A DNA stretch of 64,000 nucleotides from Pseudobdellovibrionaceae bacterium. GTDB lineage: Bacteria; Bdellovibrionota; Bdellovibrionia; Bdellovibrionales; Bdellovibrionaceae. Shown piece after piece: positions 7,701 to 15,924 of the stretch; position 1 is the first letter of the stretch, and every line of letters starts with the position of its first letter. The stretch lies in NCBI GenBank assembly GCA_019637955.1, contig JAHBUS010000008.1, positions 157,997 through 221,996 on the forward strand, given 5' to 3'. The notes under the pieces were generated by a model that was given only the letters and a program-made list of their open reading frames with translations, did not search any database and was not told the origin of the DNA. A program made the translations under genes and the position numbers.

Positions 7701-8006
7701 ATGCAACGTGTTCGTTTCAAATCCTACTGGGCACTGGCGACAAACGGAAAGCTCGTTCAGTTCGACACGAGCACCTTCGATGAGAGCAACCTACAGGAAA
7801 TGCTGGCCCAGCCCCCTGAGCTTAAAGCTTTGTGCTTTCAAGCGGCTCATCAAATTCACGGCAAGTACGCTTACTCTCTATTCAAATCATCAGATCCTGA
7901 AGATATGAAACGCCTGATTGCTTTCGTGAATCTTGGCTTCGCCAAGGCCCTGGCCTCCCTCGGGTACAGATGTCTGCCGAAGGCCGATGAGATCGAGTTC
8001 CTTTAG
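7701..8006 (+). CDS. Hypothetical protein
   Basis: I do not recognise this 101-residue protein. It is soluble-looking, without signal peptide or membrane segments, and has two cysteines outside any obvious motif. Codon use resembles its neighbours. It lies 53 bp after the ADP-ribosylglycohydrolase gene on the same strand, so the two may be co-transcribed and functionally linked. It ends head-on against the operon running from 11357 to 8063. Confidence 0.55.
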   Translation: MQRVRFKSYWALATNGKLVQFDTSTFDESNLQEMLAQPPELKALCFQAAHQIHGKYAYSLFKSSDPEDMKRLIAFVNLGFAKALASLGYRCLPKADEIEFL

Positions 8007-8062
8007 TGGGGCCTGAGCTATCCTTCGCCTCCGATGCGACAGGCGTTCGTAGCAAGGTTTCA

Positions 8063-8362
8063 TTAAGATCGAAAAGAGAAAACGTCCTCAAAAGCAAACT
8101 CAACGTGAAATCCTTCAGCTTCGATAAGATCCAAAAAACCGGGAGTCTGAAGAAAGCGCATCCTCTCCCATTCGCCAGCGTCCACCGCCTCGGTGATGTA
8201 CTCCCACCGCAAGGCCCAGGCGGCTGCGACGGAGATTGGTGTTGCTCGTGGCATCAGGAGAATCTTCTGAAGTAGGTCCCGTCCGCCATCACCATCAAGT
8301 ATGTCTGCCTTGCGGGTGGTCCCATCTTCACGGCAGATAACGACTGGCCTCCAAAACTTCAG
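8063..8362 (-). CDS. Hypothetical 99-residue protein, probable CTG start
   Basis: The frame from 8063 is open well upstream of its first ATG (8254) and reads like real protein throughout, for example W-R-P-V-V-I-C-R-E-D-G and A-L-R-W-E-Y-I-T-E-A-V. AGGAGG (8367-8372) overlaps the stop of the upstream gene and lies 4 nt before an in-frame CTG at 8362; no ATG, GTG or TTG occurs between them and 8254. I therefore propose CTG 8362 as start, giving 99 residues; a shorter 63-residue version from ATG 8254 is the alternative. It would be the last gene of the operon starting at 11357 or 11662. Function unknown. Confidence 0.45.
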   Translation of the reverse strand: MKFWRPVVICREDGTTRKADILDGDGGRDLLQKILLMPRATPISVAAAWALRWEYITEAVDAGEWERMRFLQTPGFLDLIEAEGFHVEFAFEDVFSFRS

Positions 8363-8370
8363 ATCGCCTC

Positions 8371-9945
8371 CTATGCCGCGCGTGTTTCCGCCCGCGATAC
8401 GCTGTTCAGGTAGGCCGCTGTCGTCGTCAACTGACTCACCAACTTTTCGTTGATGGATCCAGCGTCCGTGCCGATGTGGTTCTGCACGGATTTCAAAGCG
8501 TTGCGCTCCATTGCGCTCATCGACGAGTTGTTTGCTTGCTGACCAAGCGCGGACATTACGCGAGCAACCTCTGCGTTCGTCTCTTTAACGGCTTGAAGTG
8601 CCTTCAATGATTCGCCTTGATCGCGAAGCTCATCGAGTGTTGAGGTTGCAACGGCTGCGACATCGCTGAACGACTGGCCGAGTCGTTTTCTTGCTGCGAG
8701 CCCACACCATCCCGTTCGGAAGATCACGTCAGGCGTCAGAGCCTGAAAGCGAGATGCCGAAGCCACGATGATCTCCGCAACTTTCTCCGCACGACTGCTT
8801 GCAACCAAAACCTCGACGACGCTCGCATGAGCCCCATCAAGAACTTTGAAGGCGTCGATCCTTTGACAGAGCGACTTCAGGGTCGCGGAGTTGGCCTCAG
8901 AAAACAGCACCGTCATGACTTCCATGTCTTTCCGAGCGGCAAGCCAGAACGCAGCCTCAAACTCCGCGTCGCGAAGCGGACCCTTTGGGAGATGAAGAGC
9001 GATTCGCTCAAGAAGGCCGAAGACCGTCGTTAGCCGACCATGCGGCTCCTTCAGGGTCCCAAGACTCGGAAAATTTCCGAGATCGAACAAAGTTGAACTT
9101 AACGAGCGGCGAACGAGCATCGTCAAGGCCAGGACGATGCCGCCGACACCGAGGAAGGCGCAACCAAAGGCGACAAAAAAGTTCAGTCTCGTCGGCACCC
9201 AAGCGGCCAAAGTCATGAGCACGATCGCACCCATCAGGACACGCGGTGATGGAAAGACTCGCAGAAGGCCCAGCGCCTTACGCATACTCGTCACACTGAA
9301 CGCGCCAACCTGCGCCGATTTCTTTTGGATGGATTCGGCCCGCTCCAAGAGCTTCGTGGCCTTCTCGATTTCATCTTGACCAAACTTGATGGCTTTCAGA
9401 TCGGCTTCTGCCGTGAGCTTTCTCCAATCGTCAACCGCCCGGGAAAACGGCAAGCCGACAACCACTTCGGAAGCAACACCCGCGAAGTCTTCAATCGAAA
9501 GGCCGTACTTCTCCATCAGCGCGAGTTTCATTTGATCCGGAGGGCAAGTCTGATCTGGAAGAAGAAAGCCACACTCGTTCTTGATGAGCGTGTCACGGAA
9601 GCTCTGCGCGGCCTCTTCGACCGTAAGACTTCTTTGAAGAGCGATGTTCTCGACGGTTCGTAACTGATCGAGATGGATGCCAAGATTTTTTTGTCGAATC
9701 ATCTCGATGCGGGCGAGCTTGGACTGTCGTTCTTCCTCGACGGCGACGGCATGTCGTCGTTGACGTTCAACGGACTCCGCTTGCTCGCGGCGATCTCGTT
9801 CGCGTTCTTCGGAAGCCATCCGTTGCTGCTCAATTTGTCTCAATGCCGCCAGATCACGAGCCGCCGAGTCTAAGTCCATCGCCGCTTTAACCTTGGCTCC
9901 GCCCACCAGAATGTCAGTAAAAAGATTGTCATTTTTCTTCGGCAT
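8371..9945 (-). CDS. Membrane protein with N-terminal coiled coil
   Basis: The 524-residue protein has a charged Glu/Arg/Gln-rich coiled coil at residues ~30-100. A cysteine-containing segment follows (~125-150; C-G-F-L-L-P-D-Q-T-C). Two adjacent hydrophobic helices at ~235-285 form a probable membrane hairpin, and the C-terminal ~230 residues are helical. I chose ATG 9945 because it follows the upstream stop by one base (TAAGATG) with GGGAAG ahead; a TTG at 9957 is possible. It is encoded between two exported proteins, so an envelope-associated complex is likely. I do not recognise the family. Confidence 0.7.
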   Translation of the reverse strand: MPKKNDNLFTDILVGGAKVKAAMDLDSAARDLAALRQIEQQRMASEERERDRREQAESVERQRRHAVAVEEERQSKLARIEMIRQKNLGIHLDQLRTVENIALQRSLTVEEAAQSFRDTLIKNECGFLLPDQTCPPDQMKLALMEKYGLSIEDFAGVASEVVVGLPFSRAVDDWRKLTAEADLKAIKFGQDEIEKATKLLERAESIQKKSAQVGAFSVTSMRKALGLLRVFPSPRVLMGAIVLMTLAAWVPTRLNFFVAFGCAFLGVGGIVLALTMLVRRSLSSTLFDLGNFPSLGTLKEPHGRLTTVFGLLERIALHLPKGPLRDAEFEAAFWLAARKDMEVMTVLFSEANSATLKSLCQRIDAFKVLDGAHASVVEVLVASSRAEKVAEIIVASASRFQALTPDVIFRTGWCGLAARKRLGQSFSDVAAVATSTLDELRDQGESLKALQAVKETNAEVARVMSALGQQANNSSMSAMERNALKSVQNHIGTDAGSINEKLVSQLTTTAAYLNSVSRAETRAA

Positions 9946-9946
9946 C

Positions 9947-10657
9947 TTACTTCCCAAACTTCTTCGCGAGGCCGTCGAAACATCGTGGATTCGTGTCGGG
10001 GAATCGGTTCGTCGCAGTCACCGACCGGCGAGGGAAGCAGCGTTCGCAAGTCGCCTTGTCCTTATAGAAACCCGCGACACCGAAGGCTGCGTTGTCGAAC
10101 GACGCCGGGCACGAAAGAAACAAGATACCTTTGTCCGCGTAGAGTTCTTCGACCGAGCAGCCATGTTTTAGGTGCTCATCGGCAGACGCAGGCTTGCATG
10201 GATTTTTGGAAGACTCGTAGGCCGTTCCCGCAAAAGTCCAACTGAATCCAGACCAGTCCGAGGTTGCTTTGATTTCCGTCACCATCTTTTCGTAGCGGAG
10301 GCGGTCAGCTTCCGTCTTTCCCTTTTGATCGACGGACTTCTGGGACTTCGATTTCGCTTCGGCATCCTTGAGCCAAGCCATGTCGTAGTTGGTTCCATCG
10401 AACTTCTTCAGGCGTCCTGCTGCGGTATCCGCCATCGAAGGGTAAACCTTCGCATAGGAACCTTCGAGGACTCCACACGCACAGGTCTTGTGAAGATCCA
10501 AAAACTCAAGCGCTCGGGCTTTGTCTTCTACACCCTTGATCGGGCCGAAGCTGCGCGTGAGTTCTTTCGCCTTCGCAACGCAGGCTTGAGGATCACAAGC
10601 AAGTGCCGGGACAGCCCAAGACAGAATCAAAACCGCCATCATCTTAGTGGTTTTCAT
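9947..10657 (-). CDS. Exported cysteine-rich hypothetical protein
   Basis: The 236-residue protein has a clear Sec signal peptide (hydrophobic ~5-18, cleavage after A-L-A near 20) and about a dozen cysteines in the mature part (C-D-P-Q-A-C, C-A-C, C-x2-C-F). These suggest a disulphide-stabilised periplasmic or secreted protein. The start overlaps the end of the upstream lipoprotein gene by 14 nt. Together with the coiled-coil membrane protein and the lipoprotein it forms a compact operon on element B. No known family recognised. Confidence 0.7.
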   Translation of the reverse strand: MKTTKMMAVLILSWAVPALACDPQACVAKAKELTRSFGPIKGVEDKARALEFLDLHKTCACGVLEGSYAKVYPSMADTAAGRLKKFDGTNYDMAWLKDAEAKSKSQKSVDQKGKTEADRLRYEKMVTEIKATSDWSGFSWTFAGTAYESSKNPCKPASADEHLKHGCSVEELYADKGILFLSCPASFDNAAFGVAGFYKDKATCERCFPRRSVTATNRFPDTNPRCFDGLAKKFGK

Positions 10658-11357
10658 CAGTAGATCCTTCCTTCATTTCTTCGGCGCTCCGCCGAAGGGT
10701 ATCGAAATCTTTTTGACGTTGATCTTCGGATGTCGCGGGAGCGCGGTTCAGAGCACGAACCCGCTTGGCCCTCTCCTCGGATTCGAGCATGTGGCTGGCG
10801 AGGGGCTCAAGAACCGGCGGGCGGTTAAACTCTTTCGGGAAGTTTTCCATCAGCGCGTTGGTCACTTGATCCCAATCGGGATCTCGTCCGATCGCCCACG
10901 GCACCGAGTTTTCACCCTCAACGGAATACTCCACGCGCCCGTCGAGTGCGTTCACGAACGAAAGCGTCTGGCGGCAATATTTGCGGTATTCACCGAAGAA
11001 GAGGCTCTGCGCTTGCCAGCAACTTGACGAGGGTACGATCACGCCAGCAGCACCGGTCATCTTACCGAGATGCGCCAGCCTCTCCGCATCGCTGAACCGC
11101 TCGAAATCGTTGCCAGGACGAAACTGGCGATCCTGCTCGCGGATCGCGGCTTCCCATCCGGGACCGCGATCGACGACGACGAACTTGGATCGACCGTTGA
11201 GCGTCAGTGCCTTCTGAATCTGAGCCACGTCGCCTGGCGAAACCGTTCCCCCATAGACGAAGACACGCGTCGCAGGATCGGTGCTTGTGTTGCGTAGAAC
11301 CTTGGTCGAAGAACAACCGGCAAGTATCAGGAGAATCAGTGCGATGAAGTTTTTCAT
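10644..11357 (-). CDS. Lipoprotein of unknown function
   Basis: The 237-residue protein has a lipoprotein signal peptide (L-I-L-A-G-C, lipidation at about C16). The mature part has V-F-V-Y-G-G and A-A-G-V-I-V-P-S patterns reminiscent of alpha/beta lipoproteins such as the CsgG/curli-assembly type, and a basic, Glu-rich C-terminal helix. The CsgG resemblance is weak. It overlaps the upstream Xre gene by 4 nt and the downstream exported-protein gene by 14 nt, so the set is one operon. Confidence 0.65.
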   Translation of the reverse strand: MKNFIALILLILAGCSSTKVLRNTSTDPATRVFVYGGTVSPGDVAQIQKALTLNGRSKFVVVDRGPGWEAAIREQDRQFRPGNDFERFSDAERLAHLGKMTGAAGVIVPSSSCWQAQSLFFGEYRKYCRQTLSFVNALDGRVEYSVEGENSVPWAIGRDPDWDQVTNALMENFPKEFNRPPVLEPLASHMLESEERAKRVRALNRAPATSEDQRQKDFDTLRRSAEEMKEGSTDENH

Positions 11358-11662
11358 TTCAGCCTCTCGATGTGAACACGGTAGCTACGTTTCTCGTCCT
11401 CGAAGGTGACGGCGCTGATAATTTTGCGATCGTCCTCTTTTCCGAGCAGGAGTTGTTCGAGGCTGATACCGAGGTAGGCTGCAAGCTTCGCGACCGCCTT
11501 GATGTTCTTGAGGCTTGGAAGGCGTCGAGCCGCGACCCAGTCGGCGAGAAGCGATTTGCTGATCCCAAGTTCACGCGCAATTTTCGATAGGTTCTGACCT
11601 TCGAGTCGTTCTCGAAGGATGTCGGATATTTTTGTTTCCATAAGAATTTTTTCGGCTCGCAT
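11354..11662 (-). CDS. Xre-family regulator of the exported-protein operon
   Basis: This protein of about 102 residues has an HTH_3 domain (~20-75; N-L-S-K-I-A-R-E-L-G-I-S-K-S-L-L) followed by a basic C-terminal strand region. ATG 11662 is preferred because AAGGTG precedes it at good spacing; ATG 11641 and TTG 11695 are alternatives. It heads the operon of lipoprotein, exported protein and coiled-coil membrane protein, overlapping the next gene by 4 nt. It probably autoregulates that operon. Confidence 0.75.
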   Translation of the reverse strand: MRAEKILMETKISDILRERLEGQNLSKIARELGISKSLLADWVAARRLPSLKNIKAVAKLAAYLGISLEQLLLGKEDDRKIISAVTFEDEKRSYRVHIERLK

Positions 11663-11735
11663 GTTCCGCACCTTGACCGTTATCCGATTCGCCAACCAGA
11701 TCGTTCGAACTTGCGATCAAACCAGCGTCCCAAAA

Positions 11736-12428
11736 TCATCTGTTTTCAGTCCCACTTTTGATGCCGGTTTTGACGCGAGCTTTTTCCTGATTTTCTTGGG
11801 GAGGGTTTTGATCCACCCGGCAAATCCGAAGGACAGTGCTTTTTGAGATGTTCAAAGACTTGGCGGTCTGCCGAATACTCGATCCCGAGGCTCGCAGTTT
11901 CTTTACGGCGTCAATGAGATCCGGATTCACCTTCGATGGCCGCCCGCACTTCCAGCCGGTTGTCGCAGCGGCGGCCTTCCGAACTGCAAGTGCCGTCCGG
12001 ATTCGATCGCGCAGCAAGTCGCGTTCGATCGTCACGAGCAGCCCAATCATGGTCACCATGCCCTTTGCGAATGGCGTGTCGTTGAACTCTATGCCCTCGC
12101 GGATTGAGACGAGCGACACGCCGACCTGTTGGAGTTCATGAAGCGTGTTGAGAAGATGCCGAACGTCACGAGCTATCCGCGAGAGTTCCATAACGATCAA
12201 GACCTTGAATGTTCCGCGCTTCGCATCCGCGAGCATTTCGTCGAGGCCTTTACGGCGTTCGGTCGCACCCGAAATACCCTCATCGGCGTAGACCTTGACG
12301 AGATCAAAGCCACGAGATTCGGCGACCTGCTTGATCGGCTCGATCTGATTTGCGAGATCCTGACCGTGTACAACTGTGCTGATACGACCGTAGGCCGCAG
12401 CCCGTAGTCGTTTTGCTGTGATTGTCAT
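11736..12428 (-). CDS. Small serine resolvase/invertase
   Basis: The 230-residue serine recombinase has a catalytic domain with nucleophile S17 (Y-G-R-I-S), D-E-G-I-S-G near 47-52, S-R-I-A-R near 82 and the E helix I-E-R-D-L-L-R-D-R near 132. A C-terminal HTH follows (S-I-R-Q-T-A-K-S-L-N-I-S-K-S-T-V). It is the resolvase type, so it probably resolves dimers or inverts a segment of element B. Its start overlaps the stop of the upstream gene by one base (12428). An 80-odd-residue basic tail follows the expected end of the HTH only partly, so length is near normal. Confidence 0.9.
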   Translation of the reverse strand: MTITAKRLRAAAYGRISTVVHGQDLANQIEPIKQVAESRGFDLVKVYADEGISGATERRKGLDEMLADAKRGTFKVLIVMELSRIARDVRHLLNTLHELQQVGVSLVSIREGIEFNDTPFAKGMVTMIGLLVTIERDLLRDRIRTALAVRKAAAATTGWKCGRPSKVNPDLIDAVKKLRASGSSIRQTAKSLNISKSTVLRICRVDQNPPQENQEKARVKTGIKSGTENR

Positions 12429-12760
12429 TACGCGGCTTCCTTCACAAGAAGACGACGACTTACCGAAGGCGGCGTGTTCGCTAAGATTGCTTCGGTAGCT
12501 TCAGCACCGATCACTTCGGCGCAGACGGATTTCCAAGGAACATTTCGGCGTTCCACAGTCTTGATCTGCACGGCGTGGCGGCTGATAACTGTCGCACCGG
12601 CTTCGATCTGGCTGAGGAGGGAATTTTCTAATTCGACAAGGGCGTTCTCGGCCATTTCAAGCCTACGCTTTTGCGCATCGTATGCCCTACGGAGAGCCAG
12701 CAAATGCTCAAGCTCGCGATCGGTTATAGCCGTTTTGGTCAACACTCTTTGGGTTCTCAA
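12428..12760 (-). CDS. Hypothetical coiled-coil protein coupled to resolvase
   Basis: This 110-residue protein is mostly helical, with a heptad-like segment (residues ~12-55, rich in Leu, Glu and Arg) and the C-terminal motif N-T-P-P-S-V-S-R-R-L-L. It is the first gene of the operon with the resolvase and shares one base with it, so it may be a partner of the recombinase. It is divergent from a small ribbon-helix-helix gene with a strong inverted repeat between. Function unknown. Confidence 0.6.
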   Translation of the reverse strand: MRTQRVLTKTAITDRELEHLLALRRAYDAQKRRLEMAENALVELENSLLSQIEAGATVISRHAVQIKTVERRNVPWKSVCAEVIGAEATEAILANTPPSVSRRLLVKEAA

Positions 12761-12790
12761 AAGACCTCCATCGTTCGATCTAGCTCCATC

Positions 12791-12845
12791 TTGACATTTT
12801 GCATTATATTTTGCAATATGAACTGCAAATGCGTAATATAATGCA
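12791..12845. promoter_or_regulatory. Divergent promoter region with nested inverted repeats
   Basis: TGCATTATATT (12800-12810) and its exact complement AATATAATGCA (12835-12845) flank an inner pair TTTGCA/TGCAAA (12810-12815 and 12824-12829). The outer arms contain TATAAT-like sequences for both directions, and a perfect TTGACA lies at 12791-12796. The dyad separates the resolvase operon from the ribbon-helix-helix gene, whose product is the obvious candidate to bind it. Confidence 0.6.
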
Positions 12846-12867
12846 GATGAGCGGTCGGAGGTGAGAC

Positions 12868-13056
12868 ATGTCTAAGATTGAGGCAAAAGAAATTCTGAAG
12901 CGCATAAGAAGCAAAGAAAAACCCGAGAAGGCAAATGTCACCTTCAGGCTGTCTACAAATCTCATGGACAACTTCAAGAAAGCCTGCGCGAAACAGGGAG
13001 TAACACCAACTGCCGTTCTCGAAGAGATGATCCAGTCTTTCCTACAGAGCCTTTAG
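12868..13056 (+). CDS. Small ribbon-helix-helix-like DNA-binding protein
   Basis: This 62-residue protein has a strand N-V-T-F-R-L-S (~23-29) followed by two helices, D-N-F-K-K-A-C-A-K-Q-G and P-T-A-V-L-E-E-M-I, the pattern of Arc/MetJ/CopG-type regulators. GGAGGTGAG lies upstream of ATG 12868. It faces a large nested inverted repeat and is probably a repressor of itself and of the divergent resolvase operon. Copy-number control like CopG is possible, given the putative Rep gene 1.4 kb away. The stop overlaps the convergent gene by 4 nt. Confidence 0.7.
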   Translation: MSKIEAKEILKRIRSKEKPEKANVTFRLSTNLMDNFKKACAKQGVTPTAVLEEMIQSFLQSL

Positions 13057-14108
13057 CGGCGCTTAGATGAAAGGCGTGCGGGAGAATACATCGAGAGCAT
13101 AAGCCCCATAAAGAAGTGCTCAAACAACTGCCGTCTAAGCTTTCGCGCCCTTGCGCTTCGGCCACGAACTTGGGTCTGGATGCCCGCGTAACGGAGAGTG
13201 CTCAGTAGATATTTTTGCCGAGATTTTCCTCGAAGACAGCTTAAGTTCGATCGCGCCAACGCGTTGATGAGCAGAAGCACTGACCGGATTTCCCTAGGCC
13301 GATCTGTGATGTCTTTCGTTTGAAACCACCAACCTTTACGGTGTACTGCCCATTGGACGTGTCTGTATCCGCGACGCACTTTACTCGCTGATAGATCATC
13401 TTGATCGTAGTCCTTAAACCTTGTCTCACGAGTCACTACAGTTTCAACCTGCCCAACCGAGGGAGCGTCGATCGTCTGTACGCTAAATGAAACACCCTGA
13501 CTTCGTACCTGGAAAATTTCTTGTGAGTTTGGAGCTACGATCGACCTTGCCATGCCTCGCGAAAGAGACGCTCCACCAATGACTTCGGCTGAACCCAAGT
13601 ATGAACTCGGGACCGATGCCGCGATAACCAATCCATTCAATAGATCGTTCAACCTGCCTGCCTGAACACGGTCGGACACCGTATTGCCCTTTGACGCTAC
13701 GATTGGAAACGCAAGTACGCCGTCGGCCAAGCCACGAGCCAACTCTCTACACTCCCGCGCGGAAAGCCTGTGGGAAACGTCTCGTCGCAAGCTTGAAGAT
13801 CCGTCCCAAGCCTTTGCGCTTTGAAACGCCGGGGCCAAACGAAAAAGTCCAATGACGGATCGCGAATGACCTTTGGAACATCGGACGGTAAAGATGCTAG
13901 GTCGCGCATGGTCGGTACGAAGCTTCCAATAGGTCCGAAACTCCGAGGTCTTCCAAGCACCTTGGTCGCAGGTGTCACAGGCCGGAAACCCACCGAAAAC
14001 TGCGGTCGCCAACTCGATGAACTCAAAGATCACCAAGTCGTCTTGGCAAGATTCTTTACTATCATTCGTTTTGCTCCGGGGCCTCCGGACAGCTTTTTCT
14101 TTTCTCAA
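13053..14108 (-). CDS. Hypothetical protein with N-terminal cysteine pairs
   Basis: I do not recognise this 351-residue protein. Its N-terminus has C-D-T-C (~44-47) and a later C-S-K-G-H (~77-81), which could form a metal site. The C-terminal third is strongly basic (K-R-R-G-Y-R-H, R-G-R-S-A-R-A-R-K-L-R-R), suggesting nucleic-acid contact. There are no membrane segments. It is transcribed divergently from the possible Rep protein gene at 14440 and may belong to the replication or mobilisation functions of element B. Confidence 0.55.
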   Translation of the reverse strand: MRKEKAVRRPRSKTNDSKESCQDDLVIFEFIELATAVFGGFPACDTCDQGAWKTSEFRTYWKLRTDHARPSIFTVRCSKGHSRSVIGLFRLAPAFQSAKAWDGSSSLRRDVSHRLSARECRELARGLADGVLAFPIVASKGNTVSDRVQAGRLNDLLNGLVIAASVPSSYLGSAEVIGGASLSRGMARSIVAPNSQEIFQVRSQGVSFSVQTIDAPSVGQVETVVTRETRFKDYDQDDLSASKVRRGYRHVQWAVHRKGWWFQTKDITDRPREIRSVLLLINALARSNLSCLRGKSRQKYLLSTLRYAGIQTQVRGRSARARKLRRQLFEHFFMGLMLSMYSPARLSSKRR

Positions 14109-14439
14109 GGCTCTAAACTCACTGAGAAAAGCCTATATTTATACTGATACTTTTTGAAGTTTCTATTGATACATGACCATCAGGTCAGTTCGATTTCTTT
14201 TCCTATCCGACAGAAAATGGAGGTGAAAGGCAGGAAGAAAGCTTGGAACTAGTTAACTTGGGACTTTGCACAAAACCCGGAAACCCCGGACGAAGACTCG
14301 GGCAATGCCAGATGATTGCTCCCCGCGTCGGCTTCCAAGTCATTGATATTTCGAGGACTCATTCCCACGTCTATCCAGATCAAACCCGTCTAGAGAGTAC
14401 CTTAGGTACATACCTCATCTTGTCCCTCACAAGACATGC
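14109..14439. other. Intergenic region without convincing gene
   Basis: This 331-bp spacer lies between divergent genes. The part near 14130-14165 is AT-rich with TATAAAT-like sequences suitable for a minus-strand promoter. A short open frame from 14243 has the character of a chance frame and lacks any recognisable motif. Because the next gene resembles a replication protein, this spacer could hold an origin, but I see no iterons. Confidence 0.5.
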
Positions 14440-15924
14440 GTGGTTCGCATGAAGACCAACCCCATGCTCGACACCGAAGACGGTTTCGTCTCCTTACCAC
14501 TCGCTGATGTCCAAGCATTTGGATTCGATCTGATCAGCGCCAGCTTTTGCTTCAAACCAACATCATCGCAACAGCGAACCCATCTTGAAAATATGTCGAT
14601 GACCTCGGCGTTTAACGTCTTTCTTCAAAGTACAAAGAGGCTTCGTCTTCAGAAAAAAGATGGAGACGAGTGGTTTGACCTTCGGGAGCATCTTCCCCTC
14701 AAAAAGCTTTATGGTTTCAGGGTCACCAACTGCTCGAACTTAAAATTTTTTATTAAGTCCAACTACAACGATGCCCCCTATCTACACGCAGAGTGGAGCA
14801 TCCCCAGGTACTCCGAAGCCATCGCAGGTCCGGCCTTGATCGACAAGTCCCTCGCGCGTCGTATCCGGCAGGAACTAAGAAGCACCTCAAAGAAGAGTCA
14901 GACAAATCTAATCCTTAAAAGCATGGTGCGATACCTCGAAGAGACGCCCACGCACCTGTTGAACGTGGGGCTTACTACCAGTTTCGATCAACTGCTTGGG
15001 TTCACGCGGGCTTTCTTAGATTCCGTCCCCGCGCTGGCAAGTTGTGAGATCACCATAGACATAGAAAGCGTCGAAGCCATGCTCGATCTTTTGATGCCCA
15101 AGGACGTGATCTCCCAGGGGGCAGTTCAATCAATCATGCAGAAGAGCCTTCACTTGGTGAAGGATCTCTCCGGTTTCGAGATTTCCGGTATTGCCTCGAA
15201 CAATGCCCAAGAGGATCGTCCGCTTACTACAACCTTTCATGACCATTTGGCCTTCCATCGAAGGTCGTTCAAGTTCAAAACATACTCGAAGGGAAATTAC
15301 GGTGGAACCAGTCATCTTCGGGCGGAGTTCAAAGACAAGGAGAAATACAGACTTGGAGTTTGCAAGAGCGGCCTCGAAGCAGCAGCGGCTTTAAAGCGCA
15401 GCCGATCTTGGAAGAGCATCTCTCTGGTGTCTGAAAGCTTCTCAAAACGCCTGGAAGCCAAGCTACAAGCTGAAGACGTTACGCCAAGCATCGCGCTGAT
15501 CGAACGAGTCCTGCGAGAAGCCGGTTTGTCAAAACCAGAGATCACAGCACTTCTTCGCGGAACGTCGCTGGAGATCAAACCCGAGATCAACCTTTCTCTC
15601 GTGCGAACTTGCTGTGATTTCAAGAAAAGAACGTCGGCCCGCCTGAAGCCTTCCCTTCAAAACCTTGTGTTAGGAGAACTGGCGGGGCGCGAGCGTTTTG
15701 AATCCAGCGTTAAGTCTCCGTACAAAATGCCAAGAATTTTGGCGGACAAGCCGCATCAGTTCAGCAAGGCTTTGTGCATCGCCCGCACTCGCGGGATCGA
15801 ACAAGTAACTGCCCAAAACGTGCGGTCCCAAAACCCTCCGTGGGTTCTGGGCAAAAGTGCGCTTTCTGATTTCATCAAAGAGTTCCGCCGATGGTGGGCG
15901 CACTTCAGCGAGAGGTCATCATGA
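14440..15924 (+). CDS. Putative replication initiator-like protein
   Basis: This 494-residue soluble protein has no confident family. A central segment reads F-K-F-K-T-Y-S-K-G followed ~10 residues later by H-L-R-A-E-F (~280-302), which resembles the Y-x-K-x(n)-L-R-x-E pattern in rolling-circle initiators of the phage gene II/X type. That resemblance is the only basis for the call. It starts at GTG 14440 or ATG 14449, with no clear ribosome-binding site. Its stop overlaps the ATG of the zinc-finger gene (ATGA), which in turn overlaps the recombinase gene, so the three form one coupled operon. Confidence 0.4.
   Translation: MVRMKTNPMLDTEDGFVSLPLADVQAFGFDLISASFCFKPTSSQQRTHLENMSMTSAFNVFLQSTKRLRLQKKDGDEWFDLREHLPLKKLYGFRVTNCSNLKFFIKSNYNDAPYLHAEWSIPRYSEAIAGPALIDKSLARRIRQELRSTSKKSQTNLILKSMVRYLEETPTHLLNVGLTTSFDQLLGFTRAFLDSVPALASCEITIDIESVEAMLDLLMPKDVISQGAVQSIMQKSLHLVKDLSGFEISGIASNNAQEDRPLTTTFHDHLAFHRRSFKFKTYSKGNYGGTSHLRAEFKDKEKYRLGVCKSGLEAAAALKRSRSWKSISLVSESFSKRLEAKLQAEDVTPSIALIERVLREAGLSKPEITALLRGTSLEIKPEINLSLVRTCCDFKKRTSARLKPSLQNLVLGELAGRERFESSVKSPYKMPRILADKPHQFSKALCIARTRGIEQVTAQNVRSQNPPWVLGKSALSDFIKEFRRWWAHFSERSS

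Noticed and set aside
8006..8275. Plus-strand open frame after the hypothetical gene at 7701
   Set aside because: The complementary strand carries a more protein-like frame with a perfect Shine-Dalgarno (8063-8362).
14243..14452. Short plus-strand frame before the putative Rep gene
   Set aside because: No recognisable motif, and it overlaps the start of the larger gene in another frame; treated as spacer.
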